Positions 34,469-44,263 of a stretch of DNA of 46,942 nucleotides are shown in pieces (positions within the stretch are counted from its first letter, which is position 1; each line of letters begins with the position of its first letter). The stretch lies in contig NZ_JAQGMM010000095.1 in the NCBI RefSeq assembly GCF_028292365.1, forward strand, positions 1-46,942, in the 5' to 3' direction. The stretch is from Caballeronia sp. GTDB taxonomy: Bacteria; Pseudomonadota; Gammaproteobacteria; Burkholderiales; Burkholderiaceae. The notes beneath the pieces are model-generated. The model worked only from the letters and a program-made list of their open reading frames with translations, had not been told where the DNA came from and did not search any database. The translations under genes and the position numbers were made by a program.

Positions 34469-35788
34469 ATGCAATCCGAAGCTCAACACCCCCTTATTGA
34501 AAGCAAGATTTGTTCGTCGGAGCCAGTCTTCGGCGGATCGTGGAAACGGCGGGCGTCGCACGCCGTCGACGTTCGCTGGGGCGGCCAGCTCGTGACAATC
34601 GGCGGCGATGCGCCCGTGCGCATTCAGTCGATGACGAATACCGATACCGCCGACGCCATTGGCACGGCGATCCAGGTCAAGGAACTGGCGCAAGCCGGAT
34701 CGGAACTGGTGCGGATCACGGTGAATACGCCGGAAGCCGCAGCAGCGGTGCCCGCAGTACGCGAGCAGCTTGACCGAATGGGCGTGACGGTGCCGCTCGT
34801 CGGGGACTTTCATTACAACGGTCATACGCTGTTGCGCGACTATCCGGCCTGCGCCGAAGCGTTGTCGAAATACCGGATCAATCCGGGCAACGTGGGCGCA
34901 GGAGCCAAACGCGACACGCAGTTCGCCCAGATGATCGAAGCGGCTGCGCGCTATGACAAGCCGGTCCGAATCGGCGTGAACTGGGGCAGTCTCGACCAGG
35001 ATCTGCTCGCGCGGATGATGGACGAGAACGCGGCCCGTCCCACGCCGTGGGAAGCGCAAAGCGTGATGTATGAAGCGCTGATTCAATCGGCGATCGGATC
35101 GGCTGAACGCGCGGTCGAACTCGGTCTCGGGCGCGACAAGATCATCCTGTCGTGCAAGGTCAGCGGCGTGCAGGACCTGATCGCGGTGTATCGCGAACTG
35201 GCCAAGCGCTGCAGCTTCGCGTTGCACCTCGGCCTGACTGAAGCGGGGATGGGATCGAAGGGCATCGTGGCGTCCACTGCGGCGTTGTCTGTGCTGCTGC
35301 AGGAAGGAATCGGCGACACCATCCGCATCTCGCTTACGCCGGAACCCGGCGGCGCGCGGACCGGCGAAGTGATCGTTGGTCAGGAAATACTGCAGACCAT
35401 GGGCCTGCGCTCGTTCACCCCCATGGTGATCGCATGCCCGGGGTGCGGACGCACTACCAGCACGTTGTTCCAGGAACTGGCGTCGCAGATCCAGGCGTAT
35501 TTGCGCAACGCAATGCCCGTATGGCGCGATCAATTCCCCGGCGTGGAGAAAATGCACGTCGCGGTGATGGGTTGCATCGTGAATGGGCCGGGTGAGTCGA
35601 AGCAGGCGAATATCGGCATCAGTTTGCCGGGGTCGGGCGAAAATCCGGCGGCGCCGGTGTTTATCGATGGCGTGAAGGTCAAGACGCTGCGCGGCGAGCA
35701 TATCGCCCAGGATTTCCAGCAAATCGTCAGCGAGTACGTGACGCGGACTTACGGCAAGCGCGAAACCGCGCAGGCAGAAACACTTTAA
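34469..35788 (+). CDS. ispG: 4-hydroxy-3-methylbut-2-enyl diphosphate synthase (IspG/GcpE)
   Basis: This iron-sulfur enzyme catalyses the penultimate step of the MEP isoprenoid pathway, reductive ring opening of MEcPP. It has 439 residues. The TIM-barrel half begins [20 protein letters not shown] and has [13 protein letters not shown] and [10 protein letters not shown]. The 4Fe-4S ligands are Cys323 and Cys326 ([10 protein letters not shown]) and Cys369 ([11 protein letters not shown]). I chose the ATG at 34469 (MQSEAQHP), which has an AAGGG nearby and gives the family length. An in-frame extension further upstream looks non-coding. hisS follows six bases after the stop, so the two are probably one operon. 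Confidence 0.96.
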   Translation: MQSEAQHPLIESKICSSEPVFGGSWKRRASHAVDVRWGGQLVTIGGDAPVRIQSMTNTDTADAIGTAIQVKELAQAGSELVRITVNTPEAAAAVPAVREQLDRMGVTVPLVGDFHYNGHTLLRDYPACAEALSKYRINPGNVGAGAKRDTQFAQMIEAAARYDKPVRIGVNWGSLDQDLLARMMDENAARPTPWEAQSVMYEALIQSAIGSAERAVELGLGRDKIILSCKVSGVQDLIAVYRELAKRCSFALHLGLTEAGMGSKGIVASTAALSVLLQEGIGDTIRISLTPEPGGARTGEVIVGQEILQTMGLRSFTPMVIACPGCGRTTSTLFQELASQIQAYLRNAMPVWRDQFPGVEKMHVAVMGCIVNGPGESKQANIGISLPGSGENPAAPVFIDGVKVKTLRGEHIAQDFQQIVSEYVTRTYGKRETAQAETL

Positions 35789-35794
35789 AGACAG

Positions 35795-37141
35795 ATGACT
35801 GAACAGAAGAAAAAGCTTGAGAAGCTGAGCGGCGTGAAGGGCATGAACGACATCCTCCCGCAGGATGCCGCGTTGTGGGAATTCTTCGAAAGCACCGTCA
35901 AGTCGATGCTGCGCGCATACGGCTATCAGCAGATCCGCACGCCGATCCTTGAGCCCACGCAGTTGTTCACGCGCGGCATTGGCGAAGTGACGGATATTGT
36001 CGAGAAGGAAATGTACAGTTTTACCGACGCGCTCAACGGCGAGCATCTCACGCTGCGCCCGGAAAATACGGCGGCCGTGGTGCGTGCGTCGATCGAACAT
36101 AATCTGCTCTACGACGGCCCGAAGCGGCTGTGGTATATCGGTCCCATGTTCCGTCATGAGCGTCCGCAGCGCGGGCGATACCGGCAGTTTTATCAAGTCG
36201 GCGTGGAAGCGCTCGGCTTTGCCGGACCGGACACCGACGCTGAAATCATCATGATGTGCCAGCGCTTGTGGGACGATCTCGGCCTTTCCGGCATCCGGCT
36301 CGAACTGAACTCGCTCGGTCAGCCGGAAGAGCGCGCGGCGCATCGGAAGGAATTGATCGCGTATCTCGAGCAACATGTCGACGCACTCGACGAAGAGTCG
36401 AAGCGCCGTCTCTACACCAATCCGCTGCGCGTGCTCGATACCAAGAATCCAGCCATGCAGGAGATTGCGCAGAACGCGCCGAAGCTCGTCGATTTCCTCG
36501 GGCCGGAATCACTCGCGCACTTCGACGGTGTTCAGCGTTTGCTGAAGGCGAACAACATTCCGTTCAAAATCAATCCGCGTCTCGTTCGCGGCCTCGATTA
36601 CTACAATCTCACCGTGTTCGAATGGGTGACCGACAAGCTCGGCGCGCAAGGAACGGTGGCGGGCGGCGGCCGCTACGATCCGCTGATCGAGCAACTGGGC
36701 GGCAAGGCAACGGCGGCGTGCGGCTGGGCGATGGGTGTCGAGCGCATTCTTGAATTGCTGAAAGAAGAAGATCTGGTGCCGGCGCCGGAAGGAACCGACA
36801 TCTACGTGGTTCACCAGGGTGAAGCGGCGGCGGAGCAGGCGTTTATCATCGCCGAGCGGTTGCGCGATACCGGCCTGGACGTGATTCTGCATTGCAGCCC
36901 GGACGGCACGCCGGCGAGCTTCAAGTCGCAGATGAAAAAAGCCGATGCCAGCGGCGCGGCATTTGCCGTGGTGCTGGGCGAGAACGAGCTGGCGCAGGGC
37001 ATGGTTGGCGTGAAGCCGCTGCGTAGTGCATCGGTCGAGTCGACGGGTCAAAAGAACGAGCAAGCCACGGTACCGGTGGAAGACTTGACCGAATTTCTAA
37101 TCAATGCGATGGTGGCAACCGCCGACGACGGCGCCGACTGA
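35795..37141 (+). CDS. hisS: Histidyl-tRNA synthetase
   Basis: This class II aminoacyl-tRNA synthetase of 448 residues charges tRNA-His. It begins with [18 protein letters not shown]. Motif 2 is [19 protein letters not shown], and the histidine-binding segments are [14 protein letters not shown] and [14 protein letters not shown]. Motif 3 lies in [19 protein letters not shown] sequence (here [16 protein letters not shown]) and [13 protein letters not shown]. The C-terminal anticodon-binding domain follows ([20 protein letters not shown]). A distant paralogue, hisZ, is present at the right end of the window. Confidence 0.97.
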   Translation: MTEQKKKLEKLSGVKGMNDILPQDAALWEFFESTVKSMLRAYGYQQIRTPILEPTQLFTRGIGEVTDIVEKEMYSFTDALNGEHLTLRPENTAAVVRASIEHNLLYDGPKRLWYIGPMFRHERPQRGRYRQFYQVGVEALGFAGPDTDAEIIMMCQRLWDDLGLSGIRLELNSLGQPEERAAHRKELIAYLEQHVDALDEESKRRLYTNPLRVLDTKNPAMQEIAQNAPKLVDFLGPESLAHFDGVQRLLKANNIPFKINPRLVRGLDYYNLTVFEWVTDKLGAQGTVAGGGRYDPLIEQLGGKATAACGWAMGVERILELLKEEDLVPAPEGTDIYVVHQGEAAAEQAFIIAERLRDTGLDVILHCSPDGTPASFKSQMKKADASGAAFAVVLGENELAQGMVGVKPLRSASVESTGQKNEQATVPVEDLTEFLINAMVATADDGAD

Positions 37142-37153
37142 TTTGTCGGGCGG

Positions 37154-37179
37154 CGCCGCGCGGGCAAAGCCGTGCGGCG
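37154..37179. repeat. Stem-loop between hisS and yfgM
   Basis: A 10-bp stem (CGCCGCGCGG with CCGTGCGGCG, one G-T pair as RNA) closes a six-base GCAAAG loop, 13 bases after the hisS stop. No T tract follows, so it is not a standard terminator. It may act as an mRNA-processing or attenuating structure between the operon members. Confidence 0.5.
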
Positions 37180-37242
37180 GGCCGAAACAATGGCGTGCAG
37201 CGTTGCGCGCGAATACAAAAGCAGTCAAGGAATACGCAGGGC

Positions 37243-37872
37243 ATGAGCTATCACGAAGAACAAGAGTCACTTGAAAACCTGAAAGCCTGGTGGGCGAAAT
37301 GGGGCAATTCCACGACCTGGATTGTTCTTGTGGTGCTCGTCGCCGCGGCGGGCTGGAACGGCTGGAATTTCTGGCAGCGCCGGCAGGCTGCGGAAGCCGC
37401 CGTGCTTTACGACCAGGTGCAGCAAGCGGTGGCATCGAGTGACAAAGCAATGGTCACGCGAGCGGCAACGGACATGGAAGACAAGTTCGGCGGCACCGCT
37501 TACGCGCAGATGACGGCGCTGGCCGCCGCCAAATCGCTGTATACCGCAGGGGACAGTGCAGGGGCTAAAACGCAACTGCAATGGGCCGCCGATCACGCGA
37601 AAGACGCTGAATACAAACAGATCGCGAAATTGCGGCTGTCTTTGTTGCTGCTCGACGAAAAGGCTTATGACGCGGGCCTGAAGGTGCTCGCCGACGCGCC
37701 GCTCGACGCGTTCAAGGGCGTGGTGTCGGACCGTCGCGGCGACCTGCTGGTAGCCGAAGGCAAGCGCGATGACGCGCGCGCGGCCTACAAGGTCGCACTC
37801 GACACGTTGCCGAAATCCGATACGTCCGCCCGTCAACTGGTCCAGTTCAAGCTGGACGCACTCGGGGGCTAG
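37243..37872 (+). CDS. yfgM: YfgM-family membrane-anchored TPR protein
   Basis: This inner-membrane protein of 209 residues has a short cytosolic N-terminus, one span (TTWIVLVVLVAAAGWNGWNF, 24-43) and a periplasmic TPR domain. E. coli YfgM associates with the SecYEG translocon and the chaperone PpiD and helps pass proteins to periplasmic chaperones. The N-terminus MSYHEEQESLENLKAWWAKW and the helical repeats typical of PF09976 support the call. I chose the ATG at 37243; the in-frame extension of 16 residues lacks family similarity. It lies between hisS and bamB, its conserved place. Confidence 0.92.
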   Translation: MSYHEEQESLENLKAWWAKWGNSTTWIVLVVLVAAAGWNGWNFWQRRQAAEAAVLYDQVQQAVASSDKAMVTRAATDMEDKFGGTAYAQMTALAAAKSLYTAGDSAGAKTQLQWAADHAKDAEYKQIAKLRLSLLLLDEKAYDAGLKVLADAPLDAFKGVVSDRRGDLLVAEGKRDDARAAYKVALDTLPKSDTSARQLVQFKLDALGG

Positions 37873-37935
37873 CGCCGACGGCGGGCCTCAAGGCTTGTCA
37901 GCCGACCTCGTCCTTATGCGGACGCGCTGCTCACT

Positions 37936-37973
37936 AGGTTAAAGTCACCGGTTTGCAACGGTGCATTTAACCT
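37936..37973. repeat. Two-tier inverted repeat between yfgM and bamB
   Basis: AGGTTAAA (37936-37943) pairs with TTTAACCT (37966-37973). Nested inside, CACCG (37946-37950) pairs with CGGTG (37959-37963) around an eight-base loop, with two mismatched positions between the tiers. The 38-base dyad is symmetrical enough to be a stem-loop in the mRNA or a protein-binding site. It is not followed by a T tract. Confidence 0.75.
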
Positions 37974-38034
37974 GGGGCGAGCACCACGCCGCACACCGAT
38001 CAACCGATTTCACTTATTCATGTTGCGTCCACCG

Positions 38035-39174
38035 ATGACCTTTCTGAAACGCTACGCTCTCCCGCTCGCTTGCGCGATGACGGTTATGCTCACCGCCTGC
38101 GCCACCAAGGACGAGCGCCGCGTACCGACTCCGCTTGTAGACATCAAGCCGGTTCTCACCGTGGAGCAGGCCTGGAAGGCGAGCGTCGGCAAAGCCGGGC
38201 GTTACCTGTTCTCGCCGGTGGCAGTCGGTGACTTCGTCTACGCTGCGGGCGCCAATGGCACGGTTGCGAAGATCGATGCCAAGACCGGGCAGGACGTATG
38301 GCGCATCAAGCTTAAAGACGATCTGTCGGCGGGCGTAGGCAGCGACGGCAACCTGACTGCGGTCGGTGGTCTGAAAGGCAGCGTGTATGTGCTCGGACCT
38401 GATGGCAAGCAACTCTGGACGGCAACCGCGCCGGGTGAAATTATCTCGCCGCCGCTGGTCGGCAATGACGTGGTTATCGTTCGGACGATCGACGGCAAGG
38501 TCATCGCGTTCAACGCGCAGACCGGCGAACAAAAGTGGATCTTCCAGGCGCGCGCTGTACCACTCAACCTGCGTGTGGCTGCCGGCATGACGTTCGCGGC
38601 GTCCCAGGCGGTCCTGGCGGGCTTCCCGGGCGGCACGTTCGCGGCAATCAATCTGCAGACTGGCGATGCCTATTGGCAGACGCCGGTATCGTTCCCGAAG
38701 GGCGTGACTGAAGTAGAGCGTATCAACGACGTAACCGGTGCGCCAACGCTGGTGGGATCGGAGACGTGTGCAGTGACGTTCCAGGGTCGCATTGGGTGTT
38801 TCGATGCGAATTCTGGCCGTGCGCAATGGGAAAAGGCGTTTTCGAGCGACAGCGGCCTGGCGCAAGACAACGAAATGGTTGCAGCCGGCGACGACTGGTC
38901 GATCGTTAACGCGTTTAGCGGGATCGACGGCGCACCGCTCTGGAAGAACGACAAGCTGAAAAATCGCATGGTCAGCGTGCCGTTCATTTTGGGCCGCGCG
39001 GTCGTGCTTGGCGACTATCAGGGTTACGTGCATTTCCTTTCGACGGCAAATGGCGAATTCGTCGGCCGGGCCAAGACCGACGGCAGCGCAATTACAGCTG
39101 CGCCGGTGCTGGCGGGCGATACCTTGGTTATCCTGACGCACGACGGCGGCCTGTACGGTTTCCGTCCGCGCTGA
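38035..39174 (+). CDS. bamB: Outer-membrane assembly lipoprotein BamB
   Basis: This component of the BAM complex helps insert beta-barrel proteins into the outer membrane. The signal peptide MTFLKRYALPLACAMTVMLTAC ends in the lipobox LTAC with lipidated Cys22. The mature part is an eight-bladed beta-propeller with PQQ-like repeats such as GTVAKIDAKTGQDVW, GKVIAFNAQTGEQKW and GRIGCFDANSGRAQW. I prefer the ATG at 38035 for its compact signal sequence. An in-frame ATG at 38020 adds five residues (MLRPP), and neither has a strong ribosome binding site. A strong terminator follows at 39206-39240, so der, the next gene, must have its own promoter. Confidence 0.95.
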   Translation: MTFLKRYALPLACAMTVMLTACATKDERRVPTPLVDIKPVLTVEQAWKASVGKAGRYLFSPVAVGDFVYAAGANGTVAKIDAKTGQDVWRIKLKDDLSAGVGSDGNLTAVGGLKGSVYVLGPDGKQLWTATAPGEIISPPLVGNDVVIVRTIDGKVIAFNAQTGEQKWIFQARAVPLNLRVAAGMTFAASQAVLAGFPGGTFAAINLQTGDAYWQTPVSFPKGVTEVERINDVTGAPTLVGSETCAVTFQGRIGCFDANSGRAQWEKAFSSDSGLAQDNEMVAAGDDWSIVNAFSGIDGAPLWKNDKLKNRMVSVPFILGRAVVLGDYQGYVHFLSTANGEFVGRAKTDGSAITAAPVLAGDTLVILTHDGGLYGFRPR

Positions 39175-39681
39175 TTAGGCGGTTTGAGTTGATCTGACGT
39201 TCTGACGAACGTGCTGGCTTTGCCGGCCGTTCGCGTTTTTCCGGACTTTTTGTTTTTTGAGTCCGCGCCGTGCGAATAGAATCGATTCATCAAGGCCGCG
39301 CGGGACGGATCATCGTGCGGCAAATAAGCGCACAAGCAGCATATAGGCAGTAAAAGGCAGTAAAGGCAACGGTACAAGTAAGCTTAGGCAACACCAGGCA
39401 TCGGGATTCCGGCAGCAGTTTTGTGCAAGCCGGGCCACACCTTCGGGTGACGTTGCTCGATCGATCATGTCGTTTGGCGGAGCGCTCAGCGCGTTCCACA
39501 TGCGCTTCAAACGCCATGAACGTGGAACATCGCTGCACGCCGCGGTCGCTCCGCTGGAACCGTGCTAATTTTCGACACATCGCCGGGCCACGCACACTCG
39601 CGGCTCGCCGTTTCCGGACTTTTATCCGGCGCGCGCCGGGCCGGAATCATCCGCCTTGCGTTCAACTGTGAACACCATCTG
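39175..39681. other. bamB-der intergenic region
   Basis: This 507-base gap, the longest in the window, begins with the bamB terminator. It also contains a palindrome GAATCGATTC (39279-39288), a 10-bp tandem duplication AGGCAGTAAA (39345-39364) and a small CACC-TTCG-GGTG hairpin near 39437-39448. A der promoter should be here but I cannot pick one. Open frames on both strands are Arg/Ser-rich with no recognisable content. Confidence 0.55.
39206..39240 (+). terminator. Rho-independent terminator of bamB
   Basis: CGAACG-T-GCTGGC pairs with GCCGGC-CGTTCG (one bulged T and one G-T pair) around a TTT loop. It is followed after two bases by TTTTT (39236-39240). It starts 31 bases after the bamB stop codon and should end the ispG-hisS-yfgM-bamB transcript. 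Confidence 0.75.
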
Positions 39682-41019
39682 ATGAAACCCGTAATTGCCC
39701 TCGTGGGGCGCCCCAATGTGGGGAAATCGACGCTTTTCAACCGCCTGACCCGTTCGCGCGACGCACTCGTCGCCGACTTGCCTGGCCTTACCCGGGACCG
39801 GCACTACGGTGAAGGGCGGGTTGGCGACCGGCCTTATCTGGTAGTCGATACCGGTGGTTTCGAACCGGTCGCGAAAGACGGCATCCTGCACCAAATGGCT
39901 CGCCAGACGCGTCAGGCGGTGGAAGAGGCCGACGTGGTCGTCTTCATTACCGACGGCCGCAACGGACTCGCGCCGCAGGACAAGGCGATTGCGGACTACC
40001 TGCGCAAGAGCGGCCGGCCGCTGTTCCTCGTGGTCAACAAGGCCGAGGGCATGAAGTACAGCGCGGTCGCCGCCGACTTCTACGAACTGGGTCTCGGCGA
40101 CCCGCGTGCAATTTCTGCCGCACACGGCGACGGCGTCTCCGAAATGATCGGTGACGCACTCGAAATTGCCTATGCCGGACAGCCGGAAGAAGACCCCGAG
40201 GAAAAGGCGGCGCGCGGCGTGAAAATTGCGATCGTGGGACGCCCGAACGTCGGCAAGTCGACGCTGATCAATGCGTTGGTCGGTGAGGAGCGCGTGATCG
40301 CGTTCGACATGCCCGGCACCACGCGCGATTCCATTTATATTGATTTCGAGCGAAGTGGCCGCAAATACACGCTGATCGATACGGCTGGGTTGCGCCGTCG
40401 CGGCAAGGTGTTCGAGGCGGTGGAAAAGTTTTCGGTGGTTAAGACGTTACAGTCCATTTCCGACGCTAACGTGGTGATCCTGCTGCTGGATGCGCAGCAG
40501 GACATCTCCGACCAGGACGCGCATATTGCGGGCTTCGTGGTCGAACAGGGACGTGCGCTCGTGGTAGGAGTCAATAAGTGGGACGGACTGGACTCGCATG
40601 TGCGCGAGCGCACCAAGGCCGACCTTACGCGCAAGCTCAAGTTTTTGGACTTTGCTAAATTCCATTACGTGTCGGCGCTGGAAAAGACGGGCATCAGTCA
40701 GCTCATGAAGTCGGTGGATGACGCCTACGCCGCCGCCATGGCCAAGTTGCCTACACCGAAGCTCACGCGCGCGCTGATCGACGCGGTTGAGTTCCAACAG
40801 CCGCGCCGCCGCGGACCGATTCGTCCGAAGCTGCGTTATGCGCACCAGGGTGGACAGAATCCGCCGATCATCGTTGTCCACGGAAACGCCCTCGACGCGA
40901 TCACCGACACCTATAAACGTTACCTCGAAGGCCGCTTCAGAGAAACTTTCGGGCTCGTGGGGACTCCATTGCGCATAGAGTTCCGTTCAAGCGCGAACCC
41001 TTACGCGGACAAAGGCTGA
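39682..41019 (+). CDS. der: Ribosome assembly GTPase Der (EngA)
   Basis: This essential GTPase with two tandem G domains matures the 50S subunit. It has 445 residues. The first G domain has G1 GRPNVGKST at residues 9-17, then [21 protein letters not shown] and NKAEG. The second has G1 GRPNVGKST near residue 187, then [23 protein letters not shown] and NKWDG. A KH-like C-terminal domain follows ([15 protein letters not shown] onward, with [20 protein letters not shown]). I chose the ATG at 39682, which gives exactly the family N-terminus MKPVIALVG. hfq follows 151 bases later. Confidence 0.97.
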   Translation: MKPVIALVGRPNVGKSTLFNRLTRSRDALVADLPGLTRDRHYGEGRVGDRPYLVVDTGGFEPVAKDGILHQMARQTRQAVEEADVVVFITDGRNGLAPQDKAIADYLRKSGRPLFLVVNKAEGMKYSAVAADFYELGLGDPRAISAAHGDGVSEMIGDALEIAYAGQPEEDPEEKAARGVKIAIVGRPNVGKSTLINALVGEERVIAFDMPGTTRDSIYIDFERSGRKYTLIDTAGLRRRGKVFEAVEKFSVVKTLQSISDANVVILLLDAQQDISDQDAHIAGFVVEQGRALVVGVNKWDGLDSHVRERTKADLTRKLKFLDFAKFHYVSALEKTGISQLMKSVDDAYAAAMAKLPTPKLTRALIDAVEFQQPRRRGPIRPKLRYAHQGGQNPPIIVVHGNALDAITDTYKRYLEGRFRETFGLVGTPLRIEFRSSANPYADKG

Positions 41020-41091
41020 ATCCCGCGTGCACCAAGCGTTTCGCCGGGTTTCAGACGGCTGGGGCGCGCTGGTGCGAAAATGAAAATCGGC

Positions 41092-41097
41092 TATAGT
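41092..41097 (+). promoter_or_regulatory. Possible -10 box of hfq
   Basis: TATAGT (41092-41097) would start transcription near 41104, giving a leader of about 67 bases before the hfq ATG. The -35 region (around TGGTGC at 41070-41075) is weak. Confidence 0.4.
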
Positions 41098-41170
41098 GTA
41101 GCGATTGACGGCGGATCTCTTTTTCTTCGTCGCAATCACGTCAACCTGCAAAAATAATACGGAGTTTGCT

Positions 41171-41407
41171 ATGAGCAACAAAGGGCAATTGTTACAAGAC
41201 CCGTTTTTGAACGCACTGCGAAAAGAGCATGTGCCTGTATCGATCTACCTGGTCAACGGCATCAAGCTGCAAGGCAATATTGAATCGTTCGACCAGTACG
41301 TTGTGTTGCTCCGGAATACGGTTACCCAGATGGTCTATAAGCACGCCATTTCCACGGTCGTGCCGGCGCGTCCGGTGAATTTCCACCCGGATGCAGAGAC
41401 GCCCTAA
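41171..41407 (+). CDS. hfq: RNA chaperone Hfq
   Basis: This hexameric Sm-like protein of 78 residues pairs small RNAs with target mRNAs. It has Sm1 ([20 protein letters not shown], 21-40) and Sm2 ([14 protein letters not shown], with the YKHA core at 56-59). Gln8 and the basic rim residue Arg17 are in the expected places ([15 protein letters not shown]). The acidic C-terminal tail is short (FHPDAETP), as usual in beta-proteobacteria and much shorter than in E. coli. GGAG lies seven bases before the ATG at 41171. hflX follows 29 bases after the stop, the conserved hfq-hflX order. Confidence 0.98.
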
Positions 41408-41436
41408 ACCTCGTTGCGCCCGGTGTCATGGCATGA

Positions 41437-42723
41437 ATGAACGTGCTAATTCACCGGTCGCTTCAAAATGAAAATATTGATTTGATCAACGCAGCGCTTG
41501 TCGGTGTCGACTTCGGAAAAATCGATTTCGATGCCAGTCTCGAAGAACTCAGTCTGCTCGCACAAAGTGCGGGTGCTCATCCCGCCGTCACCCTGACCGG
41601 TCGCCGTTCCAGCCCCGATGCCAAGATGTTTGTCGGCAGCGGCAAAGTCGAAGAGCTGCGCCTCGCATGCGAAGCCAACGACGTGGAACTCGTCATTTTT
41701 AATCACGCCCTCGCGCCCGCGCAGCAGCGCAATCTGGAAACGGCGCTGGACCGGCGCGTGATCGACCGCACCAGTCTCATCCTCGATATTTTCGCGCAGC
41801 GTGCCCGCAGCCATGAAGGCAAGCTGCAGGTCGAACTCGCGCAGCTCACCTACTTGTCCACTCGACTGATTCGCGCGTGGACTCACCTTGAGCGGCAAAA
41901 GGGCGGTATCGGTTTGCGCGGTCCGGGTGAAACGCAGCTCGAAACCGACCGCCGTTTGATTGGCGAGCGGATCAAGGCGCTGAAGGCGAAGCTGAAGAAG
42001 CTGCAGCGCCAGCATGGCACGCAGCGGCGTCAGCGCGAGCGCAACCGGACTACATCTGTGTCGCTCGTCGGTTATACAAACGCGGGCAAGTCGACGCTGT
42101 TCAACGCGTTGACGAAAGCGCAGGCATACGCAGCGGACCAGTTGTTCGCCACGCTCGACACCACCTCCCGCCGGGTTTATCTCAGCGAGGAAGCGGGTCA
42201 GGCAGTGGTGTCGGATACGGTCGGGTTCATTCGCGACCTGCCTCACCAACTGGTCGCGGCATTTCGTGCGACGCTTGAAGAGACCGTTCAGGCTGACTTG
42301 CTGCTGCACGTGGTCGATGCATCAAGCATGGTGCGGCTCGACCAGATCGAAGAAGTCAACAAGGTGCTGACGAGTATCGGTGCCGACGGCATTCCGCAGA
42401 TCCTCGTTTTCAACAAGATCGACGCGGTGCCTGAGCTCGCGGCCCGTAACGATCCGGTTGAAAGGGATGAGTATGGTAATATTTTGCGCGTCTTTTTGAG
42501 CGCGCGAACGGGTCAGGGACTCGACGCACTGCGCGCGGCAATCGCCGAATTTGCGGCTTCCGAACCCAAAGATAACAACGAGTACACGGAACTTCCGGAC
42601 GGCACAATCGTGCCGGAGTCCATGGATAGCACATCCGACGACGGAACCGCGCTACCGGAAGATCACCGGTCAGCCGACGAAAGTGAAAGTGATGACCGCA
42701 AGGTCCCCGAGCACGGGCACTGA
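41437..42723 (+). CDS. hflX: Ribosome-rescue GTPase HflX
   Basis: This GTPase of 428 residues splits stalled ribosomes, notably after heat stress. The N-terminal nucleotide-binding domain begins LINAALVGVDFGKIDF and has RSSPDAKMFVGSGKVEELR. The helical linker carries the family segment GGIGLRGPGETQLETDRR. The G domain has G1 GYTNAGKSTLFN near residue 211, G3 DTVGFIRDLPHQL and G4 NKID. The C-terminal tail after about residue 370 is acidic and not conserved. It sits between hfq and hflK, and co-transcription with hfq is likely. Confidence 0.97.
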   Translation: MNVLIHRSLQNENIDLINAALVGVDFGKIDFDASLEELSLLAQSAGAHPAVTLTGRRSSPDAKMFVGSGKVEELRLACEANDVELVIFNHALAPAQQRNLETALDRRVIDRTSLILDIFAQRARSHEGKLQVELAQLTYLSTRLIRAWTHLERQKGGIGLRGPGETQLETDRRLIGERIKALKAKLKKLQRQHGTQRRQRERNRTTSVSLVGYTNAGKSTLFNALTKAQAYAADQLFATLDTTSRRVYLSEEAGQAVVSDTVGFIRDLPHQLVAAFRATLEETVQADLLLHVVDASSMVRLDQIEEVNKVLTSIGADGIPQILVFNKIDAVPELAARNDPVERDEYGNILRVFLSARTGQGLDALRAAIAEFAASEPKDNNEYTELPDGTIVPESMDSTSDDGTALPEDHRSADESESDDRKVPEHGH

Positions 42724-42755
42724 TCTGTTCCGATTTGCATTGACCCGGCTGTCTA

Positions 42756-44252
42756 ATGGTGAATCACCGAGTGAACGACTACAACGAGCGGAGTAACCGG
42801 CAGCTTTCGCATGCCGTCTTTTCGATCAACGACCCGCGCTGGGGGCGGGGCGACGGCAATGGCGACGGCAAAAGCCAGGACCAGAAGCGTCCGCAGGAAC
42901 CAAAGCGCCCATCGAAGGACAAGGACGGGGAAGGCCCGCCGGATCTCGACGAAATGTGGCGCGACTTCAACAAGAAACTCGCGGGCTTGTTCGGCAAGAA
43001 GCCGGCAGGCGGTGGGCCGCGTGCTGACAACGGCCGTGGTGCCAAGATCGGCTTGGGCATTGTTGTCGGCGTCTTGATCGCGATCTATCTGGGCAGCGGC
43101 GTATTCGTCGTACAGGATGGCAATGTGGGTGTTGTGTCGCGCTTCGGAAAGTATGAGGAGTCGGCTGACGCGGGCATCCATTGGCGTCTTCCGTATCCGT
43201 TCGAGTCGCACGAGATCGTCAATACGTCGCAGATCCGTTCGGTCGAAGTCGGGCGCAACAACACCGTGACCCAGGCCAACGTGCGTGATGCATCGCTGCT
43301 GACGCGCGACGCGGATATCGTCGACGTGCGGTTTGCCGTGCAGTATCAGATCAAGTCGGCCACCGACTATCTGTTCCGCAATGTCGATCCTGATCAGAAC
43401 GTGACGGAATCGGCGCAGGCGGCGATTCGCGAGATCGCGGGTACGCACAGCACCGACGACCTGCTTTTCAAGGATCGCGAAGCATTGCGCGCGAAACTTC
43501 TCGACACCATCCAGGCATCGCTCGACTTGTACAAGACGGGCTTGCAGGTGACGGGCGTGACCATCGAGAGCGTGCAGGTGCCGGCGCAGGTTCAGCCGGC
43601 GTTTGAAGATGCCGCGAAGGTGCGCCAGGACAACGAGCGCGCGGTCGACACCGCGAAAGCCTACGCAGATCAACTGTTGCCGCGAGCGAAGACCGACGCG
43701 GCGCGCATGATCGACGACGCGAAGGGCTATAGCAACCGGGTCGTTTCGCAGGCGCAAGGCAATGCCGAGCGCTTCAAGCAAGTCTACGCAGAATATTCGA
43801 AGGCGCCGGCAGTGATTCGTCAACGCATGTATCTGGACACAATGCAGCAGATTTATTCGCGTGCGACGAAGGTGTTCGTCGACAGCAAGAGCTCGAACAA
43901 CGTGGTGTACCTGCCGCTCGACAAGCTTGTCGATGCAAACCGCCAGAACGCGAACGCAGCGGCCGCTGGGACGGTGCCTCCGGGTGCGTCAGGTGTTGCC
44001 GCTGGGACGGCGCCTTCGGGCGCCAATCAACCGGTCGGCGCCGCGCCTGCCGGCGTGATTGGAGGATCCATCACGCAGGATGCGCGCGCCGAAAGCGCAT
44101 CGGCGGCTTCGGCCGTGACTGCCCAGTCCGCCACTCCAGCCAGCACTGCAGCGTCTGCCGCTGCCTCGGGCGCCGCCGCGCAGTCGTCGGGTGACCCATT
44201 GCGCTCGCGCGATGCGTTCCGTTCGCGTTCGCGCGAAGACGACACGCAATGA
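42756..44252 (+). CDS. hflK: FtsH protease modulator HflK (band 7/SPFH)
   Basis: This inner-membrane protein of 498 residues forms, with HflC, the large ring complex that encloses and regulates the FtsH protease. A Gly/Asp/Lys-rich cytosolic N-terminus includes SINDPRWGRGDG. One span (about residues 95-117, IGLGIVVGVLIAIYLGSGVF) is followed by the periplasmic SPFH domain (VVQDGNVGVVSRFGKYEESA onward) and a long coiled coil (DNERAVDTAKAYADQLLPRA). The last 90 residues are Ala/Ser/Gly-rich and end RSRSREDDTQ. A GTG start at 42771 (reading VNDYNERS) would match homologues equally well. The ATG of hflC follows the hflK stop by 11 bases. Confidence 0.95.
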   Translation: MVNHRVNDYNERSNRQLSHAVFSINDPRWGRGDGNGDGKSQDQKRPQEPKRPSKDKDGEGPPDLDEMWRDFNKKLAGLFGKKPAGGGPRADNGRGAKIGLGIVVGVLIAIYLGSGVFVVQDGNVGVVSRFGKYEESADAGIHWRLPYPFESHEIVNTSQIRSVEVGRNNTVTQANVRDASLLTRDADIVDVRFAVQYQIKSATDYLFRNVDPDQNVTESAQAAIREIAGTHSTDDLLFKDREALRAKLLDTIQASLDLYKTGLQVTGVTIESVQVPAQVQPAFEDAAKVRQDNERAVDTAKAYADQLLPRAKTDAARMIDDAKGYSNRVVSQAQGNAERFKQVYAEYSKAPAVIRQRMYLDTMQQIYSRATKVFVDSKSSNNVVYLPLDKLVDANRQNANAAAAGTVPPGASGVAAGTAPSGANQPVGAAPAGVIGGSITQDARAESASAASAVTAQSATPASTAASAAASGAAAQSSGDPLRSRDAFRSRSREDDTQ

Positions 44253-44263
44253 GGAGCGCGATC

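Noticed and set aside
34415..36376. A 653-codon open frame antisense to ispG and hisS
   Set aside because: It mirrors two certain genes in GC-rich DNA, where the opposite frame easily stays open. The product is Arg/His/Gln-rich with no family features and would span an intergenic junction.
38014..39141. A 375-codon open frame antisense to bamB
   Set aside because: Its limits coincide almost exactly with bamB on the other strand, and its composition is shadow-like.
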